Under the pieces are notes generated by a model that saw only the letters and a program-made list of their open reading frames with translations, ran no database searches and was not told the origin of the DNA. Of a DNA stretch of 64,000 nucleotides, positions 1-8,367 are shown piece by piece. Source of the DNA: Sphingomonas sp. R-74633 (GTDB lineage Bacteria > Pseudomonadota > Alphaproteobacteria > Sphingomonadales > Sphingomonadaceae); assembly GCF_013416555.1 (NCBI RefSeq), contig NZ_JACCFG010000001.1:124001-188000 (forward strand), given 5' to 3'. Positions within the stretch are counted from its first letter, which is position 1. Each line of letters opens with the position of its first letter. The position numbers and the translations under genes are program-made.

Positions 1-546
1 GTCCATGCGGATCGCGGGCGGATCGATGCGGTCGTCAACAGCGCGTATCCGCGTAACGCCAATTACGGCCGAAAGTTCGAGGAGGTCACCTATCAGGACT
101 TCAGCGAGAACCTCTCGCAGCACGTCGCGGGCATGTTCCTCGTCAGCCAGCGCCTGGCCGCCTATTTCGAGCGCGAGAAAGTGCCCGGGAATATCGTCAA
201 CATCGCCTCGATCTACGGCGTGATGGCGCCCCGTTTCGAGGTGTATGAAGGCACGCCGATGACGATGCCGGTCGAATATGCCGCGATCAAATCGGCGGTC
301 ATCCACCTGACTCGCTACATGGCGAAATACTTTTACGGCAAGGGTCTCCGGGCGAATGTGATCAGCCCGGGCGGCATATTGGACGGGCAGCCCGAGCCCT
401 TCCTCGACAAGTATCGCAGCTTCTGCGCGAGCAAGGGGATGCTCGACAAGGACGACATCTCCGGTACGTTGGTTTTTCTGCTTTCTAATCTGTCCGAGCA
501 CATCACCGGCCAGAACATCGTCGTCGATGACGGCTTTTCACTCTGA
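1..546 (+). CDS. SDR-family oxidoreductase (5' end outside window)
   Basis: The reading frame is open from base 1, so the N-terminal Rossmann glycine motif lies upstream; 181 residues are visible. The visible part has an NSAY segment in place of the usual NNAG, a catalytic Ser at about residue 70 (NIASIYG) and the Tyr-x3-Lys pair at residues 93 and 97 (EYAAIK), so it is a classical short-chain dehydrogenase/reductase using NAD(P)H. The substrate cannot be read directly. Overall it resembles the SDR genes (ptmA-like) that accompany nonulosonic acid pathways, and it sits 8 bases before a Gfo/Idh/MocA gene in a polysaccharide locus, so a sugar or sugar-acid substrate is likely. That resemblance is from memory. 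Confidence 0.85.
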   Translation, partial: VHADRGRIDAVVNSAYPRNANYGRKFEEVTYQDFSENLSQHVAGMFLVSQRLAAYFEREKVPGNIVNIASIYGVMAPRFEVYEGTPMTMPVEYAAIKSAVIHLTRYMAKYFYGKGLRANVISPGGILDGQPEPFLDKYRSFCASKGMLDKDDISGTLVFLLSNLSEHITGQNIVVDDGFSL

Positions 547-554
547 GAGATCCC

Positions 555-1523
555 ATGCGCAAACTCGCGGTCATCGGTGCCGGACAGCTCGGCAGCCGCC
601 ATCTCCAGGCCCTGATGAAGTTGACCTTCCCATGCGAGATATGGGTGATGGACCCTTCAGCCGCCTCGCTCGACACCGCGCGGGAAAGGGCATCGGTCAT
701 TGCGCAGGGCGCGGATCATAAGTTGTATTTCACCCAGCAACTGACCGAGCTGCCGAGGGCTCTCGACTATGTCATCGTCGCGACCGCCGCCGATGTGCGG
801 TGGAAGGTGCTGCAGCAGCTGTTGGGTGCCTCCTCGGTGCGGTATCTGCTACTCGAGAAAGTGCTGTTCCAAGACCTTGCGCACTATGACGCGGCGCAGC
901 AACTTTTTGCCTCCTGCGGAACCTCGGTATGGGTCAACTGCACCCGCAGGGCCTATCCCATCTACGACAGGGTGCGCGATTTTTTCGCGGGGCGGCCGCT
1001 ATGGCAGATGAACGTGTCGGGCGGCGAGTGGGGGCTGGGCTGCAACGGGGTTCATTTCCTTGACCTCTATGCCTTTCTCGGCGGCGAGACCGTCAACGCG
1101 TTCTCCACCGACGCGCTCGATCCCCAGGTGATCGCGAGCAAACGGTCGGGCTTCCACGAATTCACGGGAACGCTGACGGGAACCTCGCCGAGCGGCCGGT
1201 TCGAAGCGACTTCCCGTGGCGATTCCGGGGAGCCGATCATCATTGAGCTGCGCGCGGAAGGGCGCAGTTGCGTGCTGGATGAGGCAACCGGAACTGCTTT
1301 TTTCGGCGATCATGCGGAGAAGCGCTGGACGACCGAAGATTTCACCAACCCGTTCCTCAGCGATGTGGGCGCCCAGATTGCCGAGGGGTTGCTGAGCCGG
1401 GGCGAATGCCAGTTGCCGACCTATGCGGAATCGGCTGCCTGCCACGTGCCCTTCGTGCGTGCGCTTGCGTCGTTCGCTGCACGCTATATAGGCCAGCCTG
1501 CAAATATTTGCCCGATTACCTGA
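555..1523 (+). CDS. Gfo/Idh/MocA-family oxidoreductase (first of two)
   Basis: This 322-residue protein starts with a Rossmann motif GAGQLGSRH (residues 8-16), as in NAD(P)-dependent sugar dehydrogenases of the Gfo/Idh/MocA family. The family's catalytic EKP triplet reads E101-K102-V103 here, so the lysine is kept but the proline is not. A GVHFLDLYAFLGG segment matches the conserved helix of the C-terminal domain. Such enzymes oxidise or reduce a hydroxyl or keto group on sugars or nucleotide sugars. A GAGAGA ribosome site precedes the ATG, 8 bases after the SDR stop. The exact substrate is unknown; the context says it modifies a building block of the polysaccharide. Confidence 0.85.
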   Translation: MRKLAVIGAGQLGSRHLQALMKLTFPCEIWVMDPSAASLDTARERASVIAQGADHKLYFTQQLTELPRALDYVIVATAADVRWKVLQQLLGASSVRYLLLEKVLFQDLAHYDAAQQLFASCGTSVWVNCTRRAYPIYDRVRDFFAGRPLWQMNVSGGEWGLGCNGVHFLDLYAFLGGETVNAFSTDALDPQVIASKRSGFHEFTGTLTGTSPSGRFEATSRGDSGEPIIIELRAEGRSCVLDEATGTAFFGDHAEKRWTTEDFTNPFLSDVGAQIAEGLLSRGECQLPTYAESAACHVPFVRALASFAARYIGQPANICPIT

Positions 1524-1535
1524 GGCACCTTCGGC

Positions 1536-2492
1536 ATGCATTCTCAGTCAGTTCTCCTCGTCGGCTCTGGCCCGATGGCTGTCGACTATTGGAACGTGCT
1601 GACCGCGATGTCGGTGCCGATCACAGTGGTCGGGCGAAGCGAGGCTTCCGCCGCGCGGTTTCAGGAGAAGACCGGCGCGGAATGCGTGGCGGGTGGTATC
1701 GAGAACTATCTTGCGACGGCCCCCGTCTTGCCGGAAGTGGCAATCGTCGCGGTTACCGTGGAGCAGTTGGCACCCGTTGCGCGCGCGTTGATCGATGCTG
1801 GTGTCCTGCGCTTGCTGGTGGAGAAGCCCGGCGCACTCAACGAGGCCGCGCTTACTCAGCTCGCCGAGACCGCGCGTGCGCGCGGCGCGCAAGTGTATAT
1901 CGCCTATAATCGTCGCTTCTATGCATCGGTGATCGAGGCGCGGCGCATCATCGCTGAGGAGGGCGGTGTCCGCTCGCTGACCTTCGAGTTCAACGAGTGG
2001 AGCCATATCATCGAGAGGATCCCCAAGGCACCGGGGGTGAAGGAAAACTGGCTCGTCGGCAATTCGACCCATGTGATCGATCTCGCCTTCCATCTCGCTG
2101 GCTCTCCGACGGAACTCTACGCGCTGACCTCGGGCGGCCTGGCGTGGCATCCTTCCGCATCCACCTTCGTGGGCGCAGGCAGGACCGAAAGCGGCGCGCT
2201 GTTCTCCTACCATGCCAATTGGGCGGCGCCCGGGCGCTGGGGTGTCGAAGTGCTGCTCCCCAGCAAGCGCCTGATCTTTCGCCCGCTGGAAGGACTGCAG
2301 TATATTTCGCTCGGCAAGGTTGCGCCGGTCGAAATCGAGCTCGACGACGCGCTCGACAAACAGTTCAAGCCGGGGCTCTACCGCCAGGTCGAGGTGATGC
2401 TAGACGGCGACGTCGGGCTCTGCACTCTCGACGAGCAACTGGCGAACTGGCCGATCTACAAGCGGATCGCGAATTACGGTTCCGATCAATAA
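1536..2492 (+). CDS. Gfo/Idh/MocA-family oxidoreductase (second)
   Basis: 318 residues. The N-terminus carries a Rossmann-like LLVGSGPMAVDYW segment, and the catalytic triplet is canonical (E96-K97-P98). NSTHVIDLAFHLAG is the typical conserved His-Asp helix of the C-terminal domain. It follows the first Gfo/Idh gene by 12 bases. The two proteins are only distantly alike, so this is probably not a recent duplication; they more likely act in successive steps or as partners on one sugar. The substrate cannot be inferred from sequence alone. Confidence 0.82.
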   Translation: MHSQSVLLVGSGPMAVDYWNVLTAMSVPITVVGRSEASAARFQEKTGAECVAGGIENYLATAPVLPEVAIVAVTVEQLAPVARALIDAGVLRLLVEKPGALNEAALTQLAETARARGAQVYIAYNRRFYASVIEARRIIAEEGGVRSLTFEFNEWSHIIERIPKAPGVKENWLVGNSTHVIDLAFHLAGSPTELYALTSGGLAWHPSASTFVGAGRTESGALFSYHANWAAPGRWGVEVLLPSKRLIFRPLEGLQYISLGKVAPVEIELDDALDKQFKPGLYRQVEVMLDGDVGLCTLDEQLANWPIYKRIANYGSDQ

Positions 2493-2499
2493 CGCCCGG

Positions 2500-3174
2500 A
2501 TGCAGACAAGGGTGCCTCGTCCCACAATCCTGATCATCACTGACTCTCTCGGGTTCCCGCGGTCGGAGCCTGAATGGGTGCTATATGAGCAAAGCTACAT
2601 CGCCCAGCTGAAGGCGGCGAACCCGGATTATGATGTCATCCACTATGGTCATGGCGGCGCCACGATCGAGCGGCTGTTCAACTATACGAGCTATTTTCAC
2701 AGGACCGTCCGTCCGGATTTCTGCTTCGTGCAGTCCGGTATTGTCGATTGTGCCCCCCGGGCCCTCAAGGAGATCGAGCTGCAGGCGATCAAGGCGCTCC
2801 CGCTTGTCGGGAGAATGATTGGTAAGCTGGTGCAGAAGAATGCGGCGACCATCCGCAAGTTCCGCAAGCTGTCCTACACTCCAATCGACACCTATCGCGT
2901 CTATCTCGACAAGTTCGAGCAGACCTTTGGGCGGATCTGGTGGATCACCATACCGCCGGCTTCCTCGGCTTATGAGCAGCAATTGCCGGGTATTACCGCG
3001 CAGGTGGACGCATACAACCAGTTGCTCGAGGTGCGCCCTCACGTCGCGACTGCGGATTTCACTGAAGCCGAGATGATGTCTGACTTCCACCATCTCAGCG
3101 TGGCCGGGCACAAGAAGCTGTTCGCGCGCATGAACGCGATCGTTAGGGATCGGGGCGCAGGCAGTGTCGCCTAA
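2500..3174 (+). CDS. SGNH/GDSL-type hydrolase or O-acyl esterase-like protein
   Basis: A 224-residue protein with an SGNH pattern: D15-S16 in ITDSLGFP (block I nucleophile), a glycine block (HYGHGGATIE, about residues 50-58), QSGIVD in place of block III, and DFHHLS near the C-terminus supplying the Asp-x2-His of block V. No signal peptide is visible, so it probably acts in the cytoplasm. In polysaccharide loci, proteins of this fold either remove or transfer O-acyl groups. The ATG lies 7 bases after the previous stop, and its end overlaps the flippase start. The role in acylation is inferred. Confidence 0.65.
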   Translation: MQTRVPRPTILIITDSLGFPRSEPEWVLYEQSYIAQLKAANPDYDVIHYGHGGATIERLFNYTSYFHRTVRPDFCFVQSGIVDCAPRALKEIELQAIKALPLVGRMIGKLVQKNAATIRKFRKLSYTPIDTYRVYLDKFEQTFGRIWWITIPPASSAYEQQLPGITAQVDAYNQLLEVRPHVATADFTEAEMMSDFHHLSVAGHKKLFARMNAIVRDRGAGSVA

Positions 3175-4630
3175 GGATATTCTGCGAACCGCCCCGGTGA
3201 AGATGATCTTTCGTCTGATCAACACTCCGCTGTTGCGGCAGAGTGCGCTGTACACGAGCTCGATGCTCTTTAGCAAAATTGCTCAGCTGTTCTCGGTCTT
3301 CGTCTATTCTTATTTCGTCGATCCGGCGGAATTCGGATTCTACAGCGTCTTCTCATCCTATATCTGGATCTTCGCCAGCATTATATCCGTGAACTTGTAC
3401 CTGGGGGTGGGGCGATATCTATACGAAGACGATGTCGACAATGACGTGATGATCTCCACCGTCCTGGTCGAGCTTGTGCTTGCTTCGTTGATATTCCTTG
3501 GCGTGGCGGCCTGGGTGGTCCAGCGCGGCTCCTCCGAATGGCCGCTGACAACCTGGCTATGCCTGCTCTTCGTCACGCACGGCTTCATCTTCGAGAGTCT
3601 CATCACGCAATTTGCGGCTTATAACCAGAACGGCATGTTCCTTCTGCGCGCCACGATCATCCGCGCCATCGCTTCTGTGTCGGTGACCATGGTGGCGCTG
3701 ATGTTCATGACTTCGCATCGCGGCTTCGCACTGATCCTGGGAGACGTGGCGGGTGCCTTGCCCGTGATCGGTTACTTCATCTTCTCGGGCATGTTTCGCT
3801 TTAACCTAAAGCTTTCGGTGCCCTACATCCGCAAGATGCTTGGCTATGCCATGCCGATCACGCCCTACATGCTGAGCCTCACCCTGTTGTCGCAGGTGTC
3901 GCGTATAATCGTCGAGCATTACCAGGGAGAGCGAGCAGCAGGACTGTTCAGCCTGTCTTACAATTTCGGCATGCTGCCGCTGATCGCGGCGACAGCGCTG
4001 ACCAATGCGGTGAATCGCAGCTTCTTCGATCAGCTCAAAGGCGATGACCAGAAGGCCCTTGTCTCAGGCGCAGACGATGTCTTTGCGCTGACGGCGCTGT
4101 GCTTCGCCGGGGTGATGGCATTCGGGGAGCTTGCGGCGTGGTTGTTCCTGCCCGACCGATATTCGGCCGCGTTTGCGATCATTCCCGTGGTCGCCTATGC
4201 CGGGATGGCGCTCGGGTTATTCCAGATCTGGGTGCGCGTGCTCGCGTTCCGGGACCGGCCAGGCGTCGTCTCGGTCGTCGCCACGCTCGGTATGGCGGTC
4301 AATATGGCGTTGAATCTGATGCTGATCCCGTCTCTTGGCTTCTCGATCGCCGCTTGGTCGGTCGTGATCGCCTATGTCGGTATGGCTCTCGGGTGTATGA
4401 TGCTAGTCAAGAAGCTCGAAGGCATTGAACTCTTGTCGGTGAGTGCAGGGGCGCGCCATCTCGCGATAGGGGGGCTACCGCTGCTGATCGGGCTCGATCC
4501 CGATATTCCTTTCGCCGTGCGGCAAGTTCTACTTGGCGTCTGGTTCGTCGGATTCGCGATCTATCTGGTATTTCCACTGCTCAAGGTTCGAGGAATTTCC
4601 GTTTTCCCGAGCGCTGGAGGCGCGCGCTAG
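3164..4630 (+). CDS. wzx: Wzx-type polysaccharide flippase (MOP/PST family)
   Basis: 488 residues with about 12-14 hydrophobic segments spread over the whole length and few charges between them, as in polysaccharide transporters of the MOP superfamily. It would flip the undecaprenyl-diphosphate-linked repeat unit across the inner membrane. The GTG at 3164 overlaps the SGNH gene by 11 bases; an internal ATG at 3203 is an alternative start. The polymerase starts 1 base after its stop, so the two membrane proteins are translationally linked. Wzx proteins diverge strongly, so the assignment rests on topology, length and position beside a Wzy-like gene. Confidence 0.82.
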   Translation: MSPKDILRTAPVKMIFRLINTPLLRQSALYTSSMLFSKIAQLFSVFVYSYFVDPAEFGFYSVFSSYIWIFASIISVNLYLGVGRYLYEDDVDNDVMISTVLVELVLASLIFLGVAAWVVQRGSSEWPLTTWLCLLFVTHGFIFESLITQFAAYNQNGMFLLRATIIRAIASVSVTMVALMFMTSHRGFALILGDVAGALPVIGYFIFSGMFRFNLKLSVPYIRKMLGYAMPITPYMLSLTLLSQVSRIIVEHYQGERAAGLFSLSYNFGMLPLIAATALTNAVNRSFFDQLKGDDQKALVSGADDVFALTALCFAGVMAFGELAAWLFLPDRYSAAFAIIPVVAYAGMALGLFQIWVRVLAFRDRPGVVSVVATLGMAVNMALNLMLIPSLGFSIAAWSVVIAYVGMALGCMMLVKKLEGIELLSVSAGARHLAIGGLPLLIGLDPDIPFAVRQVLLGVWFVGFAIYLVFPLLKVRGISVFPSAGGAR

Positions 4631-5980
4631 ATGTTTCGTATCTATTTTATCCCCGCGCTGATCACGCTGAATCTGCTCATCGGCTTTGCGCCGTGGGGCG
4701 GGGTGTCGCTCGCACTGATCATCGTCCTCACCTATCTCGCCTTCCCGCCAGACCGCGTCTTCCATCCGAACAATATGCTTTTCGCATATTACGGACTCTA
4801 TGTGGTCGTATCGTGCGGGTTGAACTTCATCCTGTCCATGATCGGGTGGGAGTATCAGCTGCCCTGGGGGCAGACTGTGTTCTGGGATACGTTCGCCACC
4901 TATACGCTGTATCAGATCGAGGTCACCTATCTCGTTTTGTACTTCGCGCTCTATTTCTTCTGCGGCGGCGCCAAGTCGTCCGCAGTCGGGCAGCCATCCG
5001 TCAAGCTGGAGATAGCCGAGGTCAGCCCGCCCATCGTCTATGCGACGATCGGCATATCCATATTCTTGGTTGTGTGGTTCATCCAGGCTACTGCGGGCAT
5101 CGGTCAGTGGCTGTCGGACTATAGCGAGACCTATCTGTCCAAGCGCGAGGGCTATGGCCTGTTGAACGTGGCGATCGCGCCCGTTGGAACTGCCGCGGTG
5201 TTCCTGCTCGGCGTGATGACCTATCACGCCCAGCGCAAGGGCAGGCTCGTCCTGCTGTTCCTTGCGCTGCTGATCATTCTGTCCTTCCAGGCCGGATTCA
5301 AAAGCCGCCTCATCGTGTTGATTATGATCTACCTTGCGCCCTATTTGATGAAGCTGCGTTTCAGCCTCAAATGGGTTGGGCGGCTTGCTGTCATATTCTT
5401 CGTGCTACTCTACCTGGGGACCCTGATCCGTACAGGGGGATTCTATGCCTCGCCCGCTTTCTTCATGGAAATGCTGATCGGGTACTTCAATACTTATCAA
5501 CTTCATGACTGGATCGTGGGGACTCGCAATCCGGATTGGTTCACGACCAGCTATCAGGTCCTGATCAAGCCGCTGCAGATTTTCGGCTATGCCGGGGTCG
5601 ACGACGATTTCGATATCAGCGTAATGCTGACCAAGGAGTTCTTCCCCGAGCAATGGTATCGGGAGCATGCCACGCAGCAATGGCCCCTCGAAACCGAGCT
5701 TTACCTAAACTATTACGGTATCCTGCTCGAACCCCTCCCGCTCATAATCTACGCGAGCGTAATCGGCTGGCTGTTTCGTCGCGCGATTATCCGCATGAAC
5801 CTGCCGATGATCCCGGTTTTTCTGCTCGAGTTCTTGCGCATGTTCAGTATGTTGCGGGGAACGCTCATCCCGTGGGAACTGCCGATCTACATTCTGCAGT
5901 ATCTGTTGGTGTACGCGATTTGCCGGCTTGCGCTGACCGGCGGCGGTGTTCGCGCCATCTCCCAATATCAGCATGCGTGA
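4631..5980 (+). CDS. wzy: Wzy-type oligosaccharide repeat-unit polymerase
   Basis: 449 residues with about 10-12 predicted membrane helices and one long hydrophilic periplasmic section at about residues 280-365 (from the GYFNTYQLHDW segment to the NYYGILLEPLP segment). This matches the O-antigen/capsule polymerase pattern, although these proteins share almost no conserved residues. It is the only candidate polymerase in the locus and abuts wzx. The predicted role is periplasmic block polymerisation of flipped repeat units. It could alternatively be an O-antigen ligase, which has a similar outline; the pairing with wzx favours Wzy. Confidence 0.72.
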   Translation: MFRIYFIPALITLNLLIGFAPWGGVSLALIIVLTYLAFPPDRVFHPNNMLFAYYGLYVVVSCGLNFILSMIGWEYQLPWGQTVFWDTFATYTLYQIEVTYLVLYFALYFFCGGAKSSAVGQPSVKLEIAEVSPPIVYATIGISIFLVVWFIQATAGIGQWLSDYSETYLSKREGYGLLNVAIAPVGTAAVFLLGVMTYHAQRKGRLVLLFLALLIILSFQAGFKSRLIVLIMIYLAPYLMKLRFSLKWVGRLAVIFFVLLYLGTLIRTGGFYASPAFFMEMLIGYFNTYQLHDWIVGTRNPDWFTTSYQVLIKPLQIFGYAGVDDDFDISVMLTKEFFPEQWYREHATQQWPLETELYLNYYGILLEPLPLIIYASVIGWLFRRAIIRMNLPMIPVFLLEFLRMFSMLRGTLIPWELPIYILQYLLVYAICRLALTGGGVRAISQYQHA

Positions 5981-7127
5981 GCCACGCACGCCGGCCCGGC
6001 CGGGTGCGATTGCCGGACTTGTGTTCCGAGCGTTGGAGAATGAGCGCGCTCTAGACGTCCAGTATCGGCGGGAGAACATGGTTGGCGAGGCCGCTCGCGG
6101 TTGGATGCCGAACTATAAGCCGATGGCGCAAATCGCACTTCGGCGGCGGGTGGGAAGGCTCTATCTTCCGTTTCTTGTTGCGGCTGCCGGCGCGATCGCA
6201 CTCCGGCAGATAGCCGATCTCGCGCTTGCCGCAGGGCGCTCCATCCGAAGTGCGCGTCTCGGCGACGATGTCTGTCTATTGCCGACCGTGCCCAGCAATC
6301 GGGCGTTGATCCTGGATGCGATCGCGCAGGCGCCGGCGAGCGAAGGGCCGCCGACGCTTTTCGCAGAACTGACCCCGGCGAAGCTTGCATCCGCGATCGG
6401 CGTGCGGGGAGTGCTTCGCTGCGCACTTGCCATTGCGCTGCTCTACGGCCGTGTCCTGTCAGCGCGTTCCGGCCGGCGCTTCGATTTGCTGCTGCATATG
6501 CGAGACGCGACCGCGCTTGCGCTGCTGACGGCATTCGCGGCCGAGAATCCGGAACGTGCCGTCTGGACGGACGACCACTATCAGCGCTGGGCCTTTCTGC
6601 TTTCCAACGCTTCTCGCCGGCTGTGCATCGTGCAGCACGGGTTCCTCTCCAGCACGCTGGAGTTCCCGCATCGCTTTGGCACGGTGGAGATGCTCGGCGT
6701 CCGGGCTGAGCGCTTTGTGGATTTGTTTGCGGCCTATTTCCGCGTCGAACGATGGTTCCTGTTTCAGCGGGAGCCTGCGGCTCCGGCGGCAGTCCGTCAG
6801 GACATTCTGCTGCTTGCCTCTTCCGCGCCGCACATCGATGAGGAGATTGCCTTTCTCACGCGCTTCCGTGCCGGATCGGGCCTGCCGGTCGCAGTGAAGC
6901 TGCACCCGGCACACGTGTATGATGTGCGCAAGGATACGCTGCTGGATCTGGCCGATATCGTTTGTGCCAAGGAAGACCGCCCGGCGGTTAGCGTGTTCGC
7001 AAGCCACAGCTCGTTCATGGAACTGGATTACGAAGGCGGTGGGGCGCTGACATGCTCGATTGCGCGATGCGGCGGCGGAGAAGCTGCGGCGGAATGGTTG
7101 CTGGCAGAGCTGAAAGCCCTAGGATAA
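5973..7127 (+). CDS. Unassigned GT-B-like protein with HP and SS motifs, possible glycosyl or glycerophosphate transferase
   Basis: I do not recognise a named family. From the ATG at 5973 (8-base overlap with wzy) it has 384 residues; a GTG at 5946 would add nine. Visible landmarks are WTDDH (about residue 198), VQHGF (about 220), KLHPAH (about 309) and ASHSSFME (about 345). An HG turn followed by a K-x-HP motif and a paired-serine motif is the pattern of GT-B enzymes such as bacterial sialyl- and Kdo-transferases and TagF-like polymerases. One hydrophobic stretch lies at about residues 60-80. Position between wzy and wbuX supports a transferase acting on the repeat unit. Function is inference; the open frame and operon position are seen. 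Confidence 0.6.
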   Translation: MREPRTPARPGAIAGLVFRALENERALDVQYRRENMVGEAARGWMPNYKPMAQIALRRRVGRLYLPFLVAAAGAIALRQIADLALAAGRSIRSARLGDDVCLLPTVPSNRALILDAIAQAPASEGPPTLFAELTPAKLASAIGVRGVLRCALAIALLYGRVLSARSGRRFDLLLHMRDATALALLTAFAAENPERAVWTDDHYQRWAFLLSNASRRLCIVQHGFLSSTLEFPHRFGTVEMLGVRAERFVDLFAAYFRVERWFLFQREPAAPAAVRQDILLLASSAPHIDEEIAFLTRFRAGSGLPVAVKLHPAHVYDVRKDTLLDLADIVCAKEDRPAVSVFASHSSFMELDYEGGGALTCSIARCGGGEAAAEWLLAELKALG

Positions 7128-7215
7128 TGATCGTTGCAGTGCCGCATCTTGCTTGCCAGCGAGAATTTTGTAGCCGATAGGAAAATCCGATTCAAACCAT
7201 CGAGCTATAATCCCA
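7128..7215. other. 88-base intergenic gap, AT-rich, before wbuX
   Basis: This is the only sizeable gap in the first 13 kb of the locus. It is visibly AT-richer than its surroundings, as is the first part of wbuX. No clear hairpin or promoter hexamers could be assigned. It may mark a junction where the wbuX-wbuC block was joined to the upstream genes. Confidence 0.35.
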
Positions 7216-8367
7216 ATGTCTTCTGAAGAGCACGCGCGGCCGTATCAGATTTGTAACAATTGCATAATGGATACGAGCGATTCTCAGATTCGGTTCGATG
7301 ATAACGGGCGCTGCGAATATTGTGAGAACTATTACTCCAATATTCTTCCGAATTGGCATGCCGATGAGCGCGGCGAGCGCGAGATCATGTCTCAGGTCGA
7401 GCAGATCAAGAAAGATGGAATCGGTAAAGATTTCGATTGCCTGATCGGTCTGAGCGGCGGTGTCGACAGTAGCTACCTAGTCTATCTCGCCAAGGAAAAA
7501 TTTGGCCTTCGTCCATTGCTTTATCACGTCGATGCTGGGTGGAACTCCCAGGAGGCCGTGAATAATATCGAAAAGCTTGTGGATGGCCTGGGTCTAGACC
7601 TCTACACTGAGGTTGTTGATTGGCCCGAAATGAGGGACTTACAGCTTGCCTTCTTCAAGGCAGGTGTTCCGCACTTGGATACGCCGCAAGATCATGCCTT
7701 CTTTGCTGGCCTATACAATTTTGCGGCGAAGAATAAGGTGAAGTACATCTTGACTGGTGCCAATTATTCCACCGAATGCGTGCGCGAGCCGCTGGAATGG
7801 CACTATCATGCGTCGGATCTAATGCAGCTGCGTGACATTCACCGGAAGTTTGGCAAGCGCCCGCTCAAGAAGTTCCCATTGGCCGGTATCCTGAAGTTCA
7901 AGCTCTTCTACCGGTTCGTGAAGGGAGTCCGGGTAGTCAAGCCGCTCAACTCCGTGCCGTATCGCAAGGAAGCGGCGATGCAGGAGCTAGTCGATCGGTA
8001 CGGATGGCAGCGCTACCCGCACAAGCACTATGAATCGCGCTTCACGCGCTTCTACGAGGGCTACTGGCTGCGCACACGGTTTGGCTATGACAAGCGCCGC
8101 GCGCACTTCTCCAGCCTCATTCTGACCGGTCAGCTGGCGCGCGACGAAGCGCTCGAGCGGATCGAGAAGGCGCCCTATTCGGATGAGCAGGTGCGTCAGG
8201 ATTTCGACTATATCGCTACCAAGCTCGGTATTGAGAGCGCGGAGCTGCAGGCGATGTTCGAGGCCCCGAAGCACACCTATCGCGACTATCGGAACATCAT
8301 GCCGGTTATGAGCCTCGGGGCCTGGGTGCTCCGCACGCTGGGGATCCAGAGGGCGATCATCCGGTGA
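7216..8367 (+). CDS. wbuX: N-acetyl sugar amidotransferase, PP-loop ATPase (WbuX/WbpG/PseA type)
   Basis: 383 residues. Two cysteine pairs at the N-terminus (C13/C16 and C33/C36) look like a zinc knuckle, and SGGVDSS at residues 80-86 is the ATP-pyrophosphatase PP-loop. Enzymes of this family adenylate the acetamido group of a sugar and, with a HisH-like glutaminase supplying ammonia, turn it into an acetamidino group. Both partner genes follow immediately (wbuY, wbuZ), and wbuY overlaps it through a GTGA junction. The 5' half is AT-richer than neighbouring genes, suggesting acquisition by transfer. The most likely substrate here is a FucNAc derivative, because the fnl genes come next. Confidence 0.9.
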   Translation: MSSEEHARPYQICNNCIMDTSDSQIRFDDNGRCEYCENYYSNILPNWHADERGEREIMSQVEQIKKDGIGKDFDCLIGLSGGVDSSYLVYLAKEKFGLRPLLYHVDAGWNSQEAVNNIEKLVDGLGLDLYTEVVDWPEMRDLQLAFFKAGVPHLDTPQDHAFFAGLYNFAAKNKVKYILTGANYSTECVREPLEWHYHASDLMQLRDIHRKFGKRPLKKFPLAGILKFKLFYRFVKGVRVVKPLNSVPYRKEAAMQELVDRYGWQRYPHKHYESRFTRFYEGYWLRTRFGYDKRRAHFSSLILTGQLARDEALERIEKAPYSDEQVRQDFDYIATKLGIESAELQAMFEAPKHTYRDYRNIMPVMSLGAWVLRTLGIQRAIIR

